Shown here piece after piece: positions 1 through 5,495 of a DNA stretch of 11,415 nt. The position numbers and the translations under genes are program-made. This DNA comes from Bacillota bacterium. Lineage in GTDB: Bacteria; Bacillota; UBA994. The stretch's first letter is position 1, and every line of letters starts with the position of its first letter. The notes below the pieces were generated by a model, which saw only the letters and a list, made by a program, of their open reading frames with translations, had not been told where the DNA came from and searched no databases. The stretch covers positions 1 through 11,415 of the forward strand of contig QLUS01000045.1 in the NCBI GenBank assembly GCA_018725535.1, read 5' to 3'.

Positions 1-86
1 CTGCTGTAAAAGACTTTACCGGAAAGGAGGGCACCTGTGTCGCTTTAAACTTTAAAAATCGTGTCTTGACATTGGGGCCCACTACA
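1..86. mobile_element. Probable terminal end of an IS3-family insertion sequence (partial)
   Basis: Homology to AspRS ends sharply at about position 87. Read on the minus strand from 86, the new sequence starts TGTAGTGGGCCCCAATGTCA and goes on with AGACA. This resembles, from memory, the terminal inverted repeats of IS3-family elements (TG start, run of C, then a TGT.AGACA-type segment). No transposase reading frame is visible in the 86 bases, which would be the non-coding margin of the element; the rest lies outside the window. On the plus strand a GGAAAGGAGG motif is followed by a GTG that meets a stop after three codons, so it starts no gene. The identification rests on motif resemblance and on the abrupt loss of the host gene. 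Confidence 0.45.
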
Positions 87-1253
87 CATGCCGTAGCGGA
101 ACACCTGCAGGTAGAACTCGTATTTCTCAGGGTTTAGGCCGCGTTCCTTCATGCTCTGAAGCAACGGGGGCAGGGAATGCTGCCGCAGGCCGCCGGTGGT
201 AATCTCTTGGCCCCTAAAGATCAAGTCAAAGGACTCTGTGAGTGTGTTGTTGGCGTACCCCGGCAGGGCATAGAAGGGCCGGATGGGACGAGGGTAACTA
301 TGCAAGAACACTGCGGCGACGCCGTATTCGCGCTCCGCCCACTGCGAGATGAGCCGCTCTCCTTCCGGGTCAATGTTACCGTCAGACGAGGGTGTTCTGC
401 CATATTCCTTCTCCAAGATAGATTGTGCTTCCTCTAGAGCAAGCCTAGGAATTGGGGGAATCTCGCTCGGGCACTTAATGGCCTCGCCAAACTCCTGGTG
501 CAACGATGGCAAGAGCGACTTGATAAACTCCTCTTCCATATCCATCAGCGTATTGACGTCTTCTACAAAACCTATTTCGATGTCCAGGCTAATAAACTCG
601 TTAAGGTGACGGGAGGTTTTGTGCTGCTCGGCGCGAAACACCGATCCCACCTCAAAAACGCGTTCAAAACCTGAACCGACTAGCATCTGCTTAAAAAATT
701 GCGGACTCTGGGCGAGGTAGGCCACATCGCCAAAATAATTGACGCTAAAAAGCTCGGCACCGCCTTCCGTACCGGTGGCTACAAGCTTCGGGGTGCTGAC
801 GCGAAGGAAGCCTTGGCCTGCAAAAAACTGCTCAAAGTGCAAGATTATCTGTTGCTCGACTCGAAACACCCGCTGAAAACGGGGGTGGCGCAGACACAGC
901 GGACGAAAGCGGTCAATTAGCTCTAGGCCTACCTCTAACTCGGGCTTGTTAATGGGAAAGGGCAGGCTCTCAGAGGGGGCAAGGAGCACCATGCTCTCTA
1001 CTTGCACCTCGACGGGGAAAGCGCGCGAGCGGGAAGTGACGGCTAGGCCGTACACCTCAACAACACTCTCGAGCGACGGCAGGGTGGTGGCTGAACTGCC
1101 TGAGAGCACGAGCTGCGCTTCGCCACTGCGGTCTGCCACCACCAGAAATGCCAGCTCCGCGCTCACAGCGCGTGTACGGCGCACCCACCCCTTGACGGTT
1201 ACCATTTCGCCTTGATGGCGGGAGAGATCGGCGACAAGGACTCGATTAGACAC
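45..1253 (-). pseudogene. aspS: Aspartyl-tRNA synthetase, archaeal/non-discriminating type, 3'-truncated
   Basis: Class IIb aminoacyl-tRNA synthetase that would charge tRNA-Asp (and possibly tRNA-Asn, if non-discriminating) in the cytoplasm. Residues 1-95 form the OB-fold anticodon-binding domain (KGWVRRTRA). The catalytic domain follows, with GTEGGAELF at 161-169, AQSPQFFKQ at 181-189, class II motif 2 FRAEQHKTSRHLNE at 206-219, and GQEITTGG at 348-355. The DIEIGF segment fits AspRS better than AsnRS. The family is usually about 430 aa; here homology ends at FRYGM (residue 389) and 13 unrelated residues lead to a stop. The expected PPHGGFGLG..R segment (motif 3, ATP-binding Arg) occurs in no frame up to the window edge. 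The product should therefore be inactive. The GTG start is set by GGAGGTG 7 nt upstream. A T-box with a GAC specifier precedes the gene. Family confidence is high; pseudogene status is inferred from the missing motif. Confidence 0.85.
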
Positions 1254-1260
1254 AAATAAG

Positions 1261-1267
1261 CACCTCC
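1261..1267 (-). promoter_or_regulatory. Ribosome binding site of aspS
   Basis: GGAGGTG lies 7 nt before the GTG start at 1253. It sits just 3' of the T-box terminator run of U, so translation is available only on read-through transcripts. Confidence 0.7.
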
Positions 1268-1270
1268 AAT

Positions 1271-1306
1271 AAAATATTCCCCTCTCGCTAGGGACGAGAG
1301 GGGAAT
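1271..1306 (-). terminator. Rho-independent terminator of the aspS T-box leader
   Basis: On the minus strand ATTCCCCTCTCG and CGAGAGGGGAAT form a perfect 12-bp stem with a 7-nt loop, followed by ATTTTATT. The 5' arm lies directly after the T-box motif, so pairing of the T-box region in the antiterminator competes with this stem, as in standard T-box attenuation. Confidence 0.9.
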
Positions 1307-1490
1307 ACCCGTGGTGCCACCCTGATTGACATCACAAATGATGCCCACTTGTATCTGTAACGGGACAACCCGCCCTGTTTGCCAGGGGACTCGGCGGACG
1401 TCTCCACCCGCTTGCTGCACATCGGCTTTCACCTTGCCCGACTCTCTGACGTGCAGTTAACGAGGCTCTTCCGCGTCTGCGTCTTTGCTA
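1271..1490 (-). promoter_or_regulatory. T-box riboswitch leader, Asp-specific (GAC specifier)
   Basis: Transcriptional attenuator that senses uncharged tRNA. Visible parts in minus-strand order: a Stem I arm ending in CTGCAC; the distal AGAGAG and GGTGAAAGCCG segments typical of T-boxes; the returning GTGCAG arm; a specifier-loop region GGAGACG (around 1399-1406) in which GAC is the best-placed codon, flanked by the CGGA/TCCG and CTCGTT/AGCGGG pairings; and the T-box AGGGTGGCACCACG at 1310-1323. GAC is an Asp codon. The variable base of the UGGN bulge is C, which pairs with G73, the discriminator of tRNA-Asp. Both fit an AspRS gene. The Stem I pairing was worked out by hand, so its exact limits are approximate. 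tRNA-Asn also has G73, but no AAC codon sits in the loop. Confidence 0.9.
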
Positions 1491-1491
1491 C

Positions 1492-1520
1492 ATACTAATG
1501 CCCCGACGTACAAACGTCAA
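1492..1520 (-). promoter_or_regulatory. Sigma-A-type promoter of the T-box/aspS transcript
   Basis: The -35 is TTGACG (1520-1515) and the -10 is TAGTAT (1497-1492), with a 17-bp spacer. Transcription would start around 1485, immediately before Stem I of the T-box. A small inverted repeat (GACGT, 4 nt, ACGTC at 1505-1518) overlaps the -35 and may be coincidental. Confidence 0.75.
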
Positions 1521-1539
1521 GCGCTAATTATCGCGTGCG

Positions 1540-1566
1540 TGTTACAAAAAGACCCGTCCCCAGCGT
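1540..1566. repeat. Dispersed 27-bp repeat, copy 1
   Basis: Begins TGTTACAAAAAGACCCGTCC and continues CCAGCGT. It matches copy 2 at 2451-2477 at 26 of 27 positions, in the same orientation. It lies 14 nt past the pirin stop codon and just upstream of the aspS promoter. The reverse complement (GGGGACGGGTCTTTTTG) contains a run of T. The sequence resembles short dispersed intergenic repeats that, from memory, occur in many Firmicutes and may be REP-like or transposase-associated; that origin cannot be tested here. Confidence 0.7.
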
Positions 1567-1579
1567 GACCCTTCCCTGC

Positions 1580-2275
1580 TTACGCCTTCATTTCGATCAG
1601 CAAGAAGTGCGATTGCGCTTGGGCTTTGATAGAGACATTTTGTCCGATGATTTCGGCTGCATCATGCTGGTTGAGAGTCACCCCGCCTATCTCTGCTGTG
1701 CCTTCGATTTGCACTAGGTAGCCTTGTCGCCCCAGAGCGATTACGGCTTCAGTTTGTGCACCTGCATCTAGGCTCAGCGCGTAGAGATTAGCATCTTGGT
1801 TGATCTTAACTGGCGCAGTCCCGCTTTTGTCGGACACCATATGCAGCCACTGGTTCTTACGCGCCTCCCAAGGGAAACGGTACTCGCCGTAGGCGGGCTT
1901 GTGACCCCGTTTGTCTGGGATTATCCACACTTGCAGCAGCCGGATAATGTCATCACTCGCGTTATCTTCGCTATGGTAAATACCTGTCCCCGCACTGATG
2001 TACTGCAACTCACCGCGGCCAATCGTCGCACTGTGGCCTAGGCTGTCGACGTGGGTTAGCGCGCCCTGCACCACATAAGTAAGAATCTCCATGTCGTTAT
2101 GGGGATGCATCTCAAAACCATGGTGAGACGCAACAAAGTCGTCGTTCAGCACCCTGAGCACACCGAAGTTTATGTTCTTGGGATTGTAATAATCGGCAAA
2201 GCTAAAATGAAAATGGGTCTTTAGCCATGGCTGGACGCCCTTGCCCATATTCGCGGCAGCAATTTTCTTTAACAC
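1580..2275 (-). CDS. Pirin family protein (YhhW-like bicupin)
   Basis: A 231-aa bicupin protein; family members bind a metal and some (E. coli YhhW) show quercetin 2,3-dioxygenase activity, but the physiological role is generally unknown. The N-terminal cupin contains HPHNDMEILTYVVQG at 57-71 and GTGIYHSE at 96-103. This places His57, His59, His101 and Glu103 exactly where YhhW has its four metal ligands, so a working metal site is expected. The C-terminal cupin (about 150-231) has degenerate motifs, as usual. The start is GTG at 2275, preceded by AGGAGGG with 5 nt spacing. No signal peptide is visible, so it is cytoplasmic. Dispersed 27-bp repeats lie on both sides. The gene sits downstream of the PerR-like regulator on the same strand with 213 nt between them, so control by that regulator is possible but no operator was found in front of it. 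Confidence 0.9.
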   Translation of the reverse strand: MLKKIAAANMGKGVQPWLKTHFHFSFADYYNPKNINFGVLRVLNDDFVASHHGFEMHPHNDMEILTYVVQGALTHVDSLGHSATIGRGELQYISAGTGIYHSEDNASDDIIRLLQVWIIPDKRGHKPAYGEYRFPWEARKNQWLHMVSDKSGTAPVKINQDANLYALSLDAGAQTEAVIALGRQGYLVQIEGTAEIGGVTLNQHDAAEIIGQNVSIKAQAQSHFLLIEMKA

Positions 2276-2336
2276 GGTATCCCTCCTAAATTAGCCTGTG
2301 CACACTGCGGGTCGCGTGTCATTTATTAACAAAATA

Positions 2337-2355
2337 GCCCGGTATGCTACCAGGC
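2337..2355 (-). terminator. Possible terminator hairpin between fur/perR and the pirin gene
   Basis: On the minus strand GCCTGGTA-GCA-TACCGGGC forms an 8-bp stem (one G-U pair) with a triloop, followed by TATTTTGTT. It would end the regulator transcript about 60 nt before the pirin start. The stem is short and the U tract interrupted. Confidence 0.4.
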
Positions 2356-2422
2356 CAGTACGCTCACTTATATCCCGTAATGGTCCCGCGCCCGGGTTCA
2401 ACGTCGCGTCACACCAAACACA

Positions 2423-2448
2423 AAGGGCCTCTAGGCGGTACGCCCCTT
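2423..2448 (-). terminator. Weak hairpin downstream of the Fur-family gene
   Basis: AAGGG and CCCTT flank an inner GGCG-TAC-CGCC hairpin, followed on the minus strand by TTTGTGTTT. It could be an alternative terminator 40 nt past the regulator's stop codon, but the arms are asymmetric and the U tract is poor. Confidence 0.3.
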
Positions 2449-2450
2449 AG

Positions 2451-2477
2451 TGTTACAAAAAGAACCGTCCCCAGCGT
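2451..2477. repeat. Dispersed 27-bp repeat, copy 2
   Basis: Begins TGTTACAAAAAGAACCGTCC and continues CCAGCGT; it differs from copy 1 (1540-1566) by a single base. It lies 12 nt beyond the stop codon of the Fur-family gene, just as copy 1 lies close behind the pirin stop. The two copies therefore bracket the pirin gene and its upstream region as direct repeats 911 bp apart. Confidence 0.7.
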
Positions 2478-2488
2478 TCCAACGTTCC

Positions 2489-2902
2489 CTACAGGCATTG
2501 TTGGCACAGGCCGTAGAAATTAAGCTCTAAGCGACCTACGGCAAAGCCAGTCTGCGAACACACCTGTCGCGCAACATCTTCGTAGTCCACGCCGACAAGA
2601 CCGTGGTGATCGTCTACATAGCCGCAATGGTTGCAGCAGAGGTGAGCGTGCGGTTGCACCTTAGCGTCAAAGTGCGCCACGCCGGCAATATGCAGACGCT
2701 GCACGAGTCCTGCTTGTTCTAGTGTATTCAAGGTAGTATAGACGGTGTTGAAACTCACCGCAGGGTACTCGTCCTTGACATGCTCCCACACGGCCTCTGC
2801 TGTAGGGTGCGCGCTCGTCTCTGTTAACATGGTATAGATGGCCATGCGCTGAGGCGTAACCTTTAAGCCTTTCTCTCGCAGCTTTCCTACCATACCGCTC
2901 AT
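2489..2902 (-). CDS. perR: Fur-family transcriptional repressor, PerR-like peroxide sensor
   Basis: A metal-dependent DNA-binding repressor of 137 aa (140 aa if a GTG at 2911 is used). Numbered from that GTG, the winged-helix domain spans 1-85, with the recognition helix in VSFNTVYTTLNTLEQAGLV (52-70). His35, Asp82, His88, His90 and Asp101 align with the regulatory metal ligands of B. subtilis PerR (H37, D85, H91, H93, D104). CNHC (93-96) and CQQC (136-139) form the structural Cys4 zinc site. The Asp at the D104 position argues for PerR rather than Fur or Zur. ATG 2902 is preferred because GGGGTGG lies 5 nt before it, while the upstream GTG has no clear site; this is a weak call. The gene has its own promoter and a possible autoregulatory operator. 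Fur-family membership is certain; the PerR subtype is inferred from ligands. Confidence 0.85.
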   Translation of the reverse strand: MSGMVGKLREKGLKVTPQRMAIYTMLTETSAHPTAEAVWEHVKDEYPAVSFNTVYTTLNTLEQAGLVQRLHIAGVAHFDAKVQPHAHLCCNHCGYVDDHHGLVGVDYEDVARQVCSQTGFAVGRLELNFYGLCQQCL

Positions 2903-2920
2903 CACAGCCACCCCGTTTTT

Positions 2921-2935
2921 TAGTAACGATTACTT
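2921..2935. promoter_or_regulatory. Possible Fur/PerR-family operator upstream of perR
   Basis: The core AGTAACGATTACT (2922-2934) is an inverted repeat. Read on the minus strand, AGTAAT-C-GTTACT resembles the 7-1-7 Per box core TAATnATTA with one substitution. It lies between the -10 at 2946-2951 and the start codon, where a bound repressor would block transcription. Autoregulation is common in this family, but the match is imperfect. Confidence 0.4.
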
Positions 2936-2945
2936 CTCAGTTAGA

Positions 2946-2974
2946 ATTATGTCACATGCTTGCTCGCTTGTCAA
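2946..2974 (-). promoter_or_regulatory. Sigma-A-type promoter of the Fur-family gene
   Basis: The -35 is a perfect TTGACA (2974-2969), the spacer is 17 bp and the -10 is CATAAT (2951-2946). The transcript would begin near 2939, about 35 nt before the start codon. On the plus strand the same -35 bases read TTGTCA, and a weak -10 (TTTGTT, 2991-2996) lies 17 bp further on, so a divergent fic promoter could share this site. Confidence 0.75.
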
Positions 2975-3028
2975 GCTGGCCTTCGCAGCCTTTGTTTGAT
3001 TCACAGAGCTAGGAGGAAGGATTGTCCT

Positions 3029-3082
3029 ATGCAGGTAGAGAAGGTTAATATGCTCCTAGCGAGAAGTGAAAGGAGGCGGTGA
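3029..3082 (+). CDS. 17-codon mini-ORF translationally coupled to fic
   Basis: The ATG at 3029 is preceded by a strong AGGAGGAAGG (3011-3020) at 8 nt spacing. It encodes MQVEKVNMLLARSERRR and stops with the TGA at 3080-3082, which overlaps the fic ATG as TGATG. The fic ribosome binding site lies inside its last codons, so translation of this frame should affect fic translation. I recognise no family. It could be a leader peptide, a remnant of an antitoxin or other partner gene, or a fortuitous frame; the basic tail comes partly from the Shine-Dalgarno sequence being read as Arg codons. Confidence 0.4.
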   Translation: MQVEKVNMLLARSERRR

Positions 3083-3840
3083 TGCCTATGATGATATATG
3101 AGAGAATCGACCGTTGCCACAAAGCGCTATGCGAAGTTCGCCCATTCGAAGGGCGCATCCTCAAGCAGTTGAGGGACTACTACCGCATCGGACTCACCTG
3201 GTCGAGTAATGCTATCGAGGGGAACACCCTCACCATCAGCGAGACCAAGGTAGTGCTTGAGGATGGTTTGACGATCGGCGGACGACCTCTGCGGGATTTT
3301 TACGAGACAGTTGGTCATGGTCGGGCTTATGATTTCATGTTTACGCTGATAGGGAAACGGCGCATTTCCGTAGCCGACATCAAAGAAATCCACCGGCTGT
3401 TCTACAAGGAAATTGACGAGGAGAACGCAGGCGCATGGCGCAAAGAGTCGGTCGTGGTCTCCGGGACCGATTACGTGTTTCCACGCCCAGACGGGCTGGA
3501 GGACCACATGGCCGAACTAGAGACTTGGAGCGCAGACGAACGGGGAAAGTACCACCCCGTTACCTTTGCCGCTCTGCTCCATCTGAAGTTCGTCAGCATC
3601 CATCCGTATATCGATGGGAACGGTAGGGTGAGCCGCCTTATCATGAACCTAGCACTCATCCAGGACGGCTACCAATTGGCGATTATTCCTCCTGTGCTCC
3701 GATCGGAGTACTACGACAGCATCCGTCAGTATCAGAACAGGATCCGCGCGGAGCCGTTCTGCGATTTCATTGCCGAGCGGGTACACGAAACGCAAAAGGA
3801 AATCATGCGGCTGTTGCACATTCCCTTCCCCAAGCTTTAA
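3082..3840 (+). CDS. Fic domain protein (putative AMP-transferase), class II self-inhibited
   Basis: Fic enzymes move AMP (or another nucleotide group) from ATP to a hydroxyl side chain of a target protein. The 252-aa protein carries the full active-site motif HPYIDGNGR (residues 174-182), including the catalytic His, the acidic metal ligand and the Arg. A substrate-clamping flap region precedes it (VVVSGTDYVFPRPDG, about 124-138). The N-terminal SNAIEG (42-47) matches the inhibitory (S/T)xxxE(G/N) motif, placing it in class II, where the inhibitory helix is in the same chain before the Fic core. No separate antitoxin gene is therefore required. ATG 3082 is chosen because AGGAGG ends 5 nt before it; GTG 3079 is too close. 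No C-terminal winged helix is visible after the Fic core. It is the only plus-strand gene in the window, divergent from perR. The target is unknown. Confidence 0.92.
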   Translation: MPMMIYERIDRCHKALCEVRPFEGRILKQLRDYYRIGLTWSSNAIEGNTLTISETKVVLEDGLTIGGRPLRDFYETVGHGRAYDFMFTLIGKRRISVADIKEIHRLFYKEIDEENAGAWRKESVVVSGTDYVFPRPDGLEDHMAELETWSADERGKYHPVTFAALLHLKFVSIHPYIDGNGRVSRLIMNLALIQDGYQLAIIPPVLRSEYYDSIRQYQNRIRAEPFCDFIAERVHETQKEIMRLLHIPFPKL

Positions 3841-3851
3841 TAAACGCAAGC

Positions 3852-3877
3852 GCGGGCATCCCATACTGGGTGCCTGC
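3852..3877 (+). terminator. Terminator-like hairpin between convergent fic and guaA
   Basis: GCGGGCATCC pairs with GGGTGCCTGC (10 bp with two G-U pairs), followed on the plus strand by TCTTTCT. It starts 11 nt past the fic stop. It could also stop guaA transcripts from the other side, about 42 nt past that gene's stop, but the minus-strand U tract is poor. Confidence 0.6.
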
Positions 3878-3919
3878 TCTTTCTATCAAACGCTATCTTG
3901 GGCATATCGCTCGCCGCGT

Positions 3920-5461
3920 CTACTCCCACTCAATAGTCCCAGGTGGCTTGGAAGTGATGTCGTAGACGACTCGGTTTACGCCTTTGATTTCGTTGACGAT
4001 CCGGCGTGAAATCACGTCTAGCACCTCATGCGGCATACGGTACCAGTCTGCCGTCATGGCGTCTAGCGAGGACACAGCGCGCACGGCGATAACCTCAGCA
4101 TATGTACGTTCATCCCCCATCACGCCGACGGTGCGCACGCCGGGAAGAACCGCAAAGCACTGCCATATCTCCTTGTGCAGCCCCGCACGCGCAACCTCCT
4201 CGCGCACAATGTAGTCCGCTTCGCGCAGCAGGGCTAGTTTGGCCCGAGTGATTTCGCCCACAATCCGCACTGCGAGCCCAGGACCGGGGGAAGGATGCCG
4301 ATCCACAACCGTGTCGGGCAATCCCAGTTGTCGGCCGATAGCGCGCACTTCGTCCTTAAATAACTGACGAAGGGGTTCAAGTAGCTCAAACTGCATGTCT
4401 TTGGGTAAGCCACCGACATTGTGGTGGGTCTTGATGGTAGCAGCCGTCGCCGTGCCACTCTCGATGACATCGGGATAGAGCGTTCCCTGTACCAAGAACT
4501 TTGCCGCACTGACTTGCCTTGATTGTTCTTCAAAAACGCGAATGAACTCCGTCCCAATGATTTTGCGTTTTTGTTCAGGGTCGGTAACGCCCTCTAGCTT
4601 GGCTAGGAAACGTTCACTCGCGTCAACATGCACGAGCTTCATGCCCAATTGGTCGCGGAATGTCTTTACTACTTGCTCGGCCTCGCCCTTGCGCAGCATG
4701 CCGTGATCCACAAAAATAGAAGTGAGACTGCCCCCTACGGCGCGATGCACGAGCACTGCCGCTACCGCCGAGTCCACGCCGCCGCTTAAGCCGCACATAA
4801 CTTCGCTTTGACCGACAATGCGCTGAATCGCCGCTGTTGCCTCGGCGACGAATGACTTCATGCCCCAGTCGCCCGCCGCCCCAGCAATGTTAAAGAGAAA
4901 GTTTTTTAACATGTCTGAGCCGTAAGCCCCATGGGTGACCTCTGGGTGAAACTGCGTCCCCACCATCCTGAGTGCGGCGCTGTACATGGCGGCTACAGGG
5001 GTGTTCGCGGTGTGGGCAGAGTTAACAAACATAGGTGGCAGATTAACGACAGAATCGCCGTGGCTCATCCACACCGGGAAACGATCGGGCAGTCCGCAAA
5101 GGATACCGCTTTGCTCGGTAACGATTATATCGGCGCGGCCATACTCTCGCTTGCCCGTAGATGGCGCAACTTCCCCGCCTAAGGCTTTTGCCATCAGCTG
5201 CATACCGTAGCATATACCGAGGATGGGAATGCCGAGGTGAAAAATGCCCGCGTCTACCGTAGGGGCATGCTCAGCGTAAACAGAATTAGGCCCGCCAGAA
5301 AAGATTATGGCTAGCGGCCGTGCCTCTCTAATGGCTGTCACTTCCGTTTGGTGCGACCAAATCTCAGAATAGACGCCAAGCTCACGCGTACGCCGCGCGA
5401 TTAGCTGTGCGTATTGGCCGCCAAAATCGAGAATAATCACCAGTTGGTGCTTGCCCTGCAT
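3920..5461 (-). CDS. guaA: GMP synthase (glutamine-hydrolysing)
   Basis: Converts XMP, ATP and glutamine to GMP, the last step of guanine nucleotide synthesis in the cytoplasm. The 513-aa product equals the B. subtilis enzyme in length. The class I glutamine amidotransferase domain (about 7-195) has SGGPNSVY, the nucleophile Cys84 in GICYGMQ, and the His172/Glu174 pair in GTQFHPE. The ATP pyrophosphatase domain carries the PP-loop SGGVDS at 226-231. The C-terminal dimerisation domain has HPSPGPGLAVRI and ends in ITSKPPGTIEWE, as is usual. The reading frame extends 16 codons further upstream, but ATG 5461 has GAGGGGGG 8 nt ahead and gives the family N-terminus. It lies downstream of panC with its own extended -10 promoter, and may also be read from the pan operon, since no terminator separates them. 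No purine riboswitch fits in the short gap. Confidence 0.97.
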   Translation of the reverse strand: MQGKHQLVIILDFGGQYAQLIARRTRELGVYSEIWSHQTEVTAIREARPLAIIFSGGPNSVYAEHAPTVDAGIFHLGIPILGICYGMQLMAKALGGEVAPSTGKREYGRADIIVTEQSGILCGLPDRFPVWMSHGDSVVNLPPMFVNSAHTANTPVAAMYSAALRMVGTQFHPEVTHGAYGSDMLKNFLFNIAGAAGDWGMKSFVAEATAAIQRIVGQSEVMCGLSGGVDSAVAAVLVHRAVGGSLTSIFVDHGMLRKGEAEQVVKTFRDQLGMKLVHVDASERFLAKLEGVTDPEQKRKIIGTEFIRVFEEQSRQVSAAKFLVQGTLYPDVIESGTATAATIKTHHNVGGLPKDMQFELLEPLRQLFKDEVRAIGRQLGLPDTVVDRHPSPGPGLAVRIVGEITRAKLALLREADYIVREEVARAGLHKEIWQCFAVLPGVRTVGVMGDERTYAEVIAVRAVSSLDAMTADWYRMPHEVLDVISRRIVNEIKGVNRVVYDITSKPPGTIEWE

Positions 5462-5486
5462 GGCGTCCGCCCCCCTCATTGGGAAA

Positions 5487-5495
5487 ATTATATCA
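5487..5495 (-). promoter_or_regulatory. Extended -10 promoter of guaA overlapping the panC stop codon
   Basis: TGATATAAT on the minus strand is a perfect TATAAT with an extended -10 TGn. Its TGA is the panC stop codon. The -35 position (TTTCGC at 17 bp) is poor, as is often the case for extended -10 promoters. The guaA start is about 25 nt downstream. Confidence 0.55.

Noticed and set aside
21..48. GGAAAGGAGG followed by GTG on the plus strand
   Set aside because: The frame reads GTG TCG CTT TAA and stops after three codons, so no gene starts here.
1199..1432. 77-aa minus-strand reading frame across the aspS leader
   Set aside because: It lies over the T-box, including its terminator and T-box motif, lacks family features, and is explained by RNA structure rather than coding.
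2276..2488. Search for a promoter in front of the pirin gene
   Set aside because: TATAAG near 2370 and AT-rich stretches near 2325 were seen, but none has a -35 at an acceptable distance, so no promoter is called.
4234..4557. 107-aa minus-strand frame inside guaA
   Set aside because: Out-of-frame shadow of the ATP pyrophosphatase domain of GuaA.
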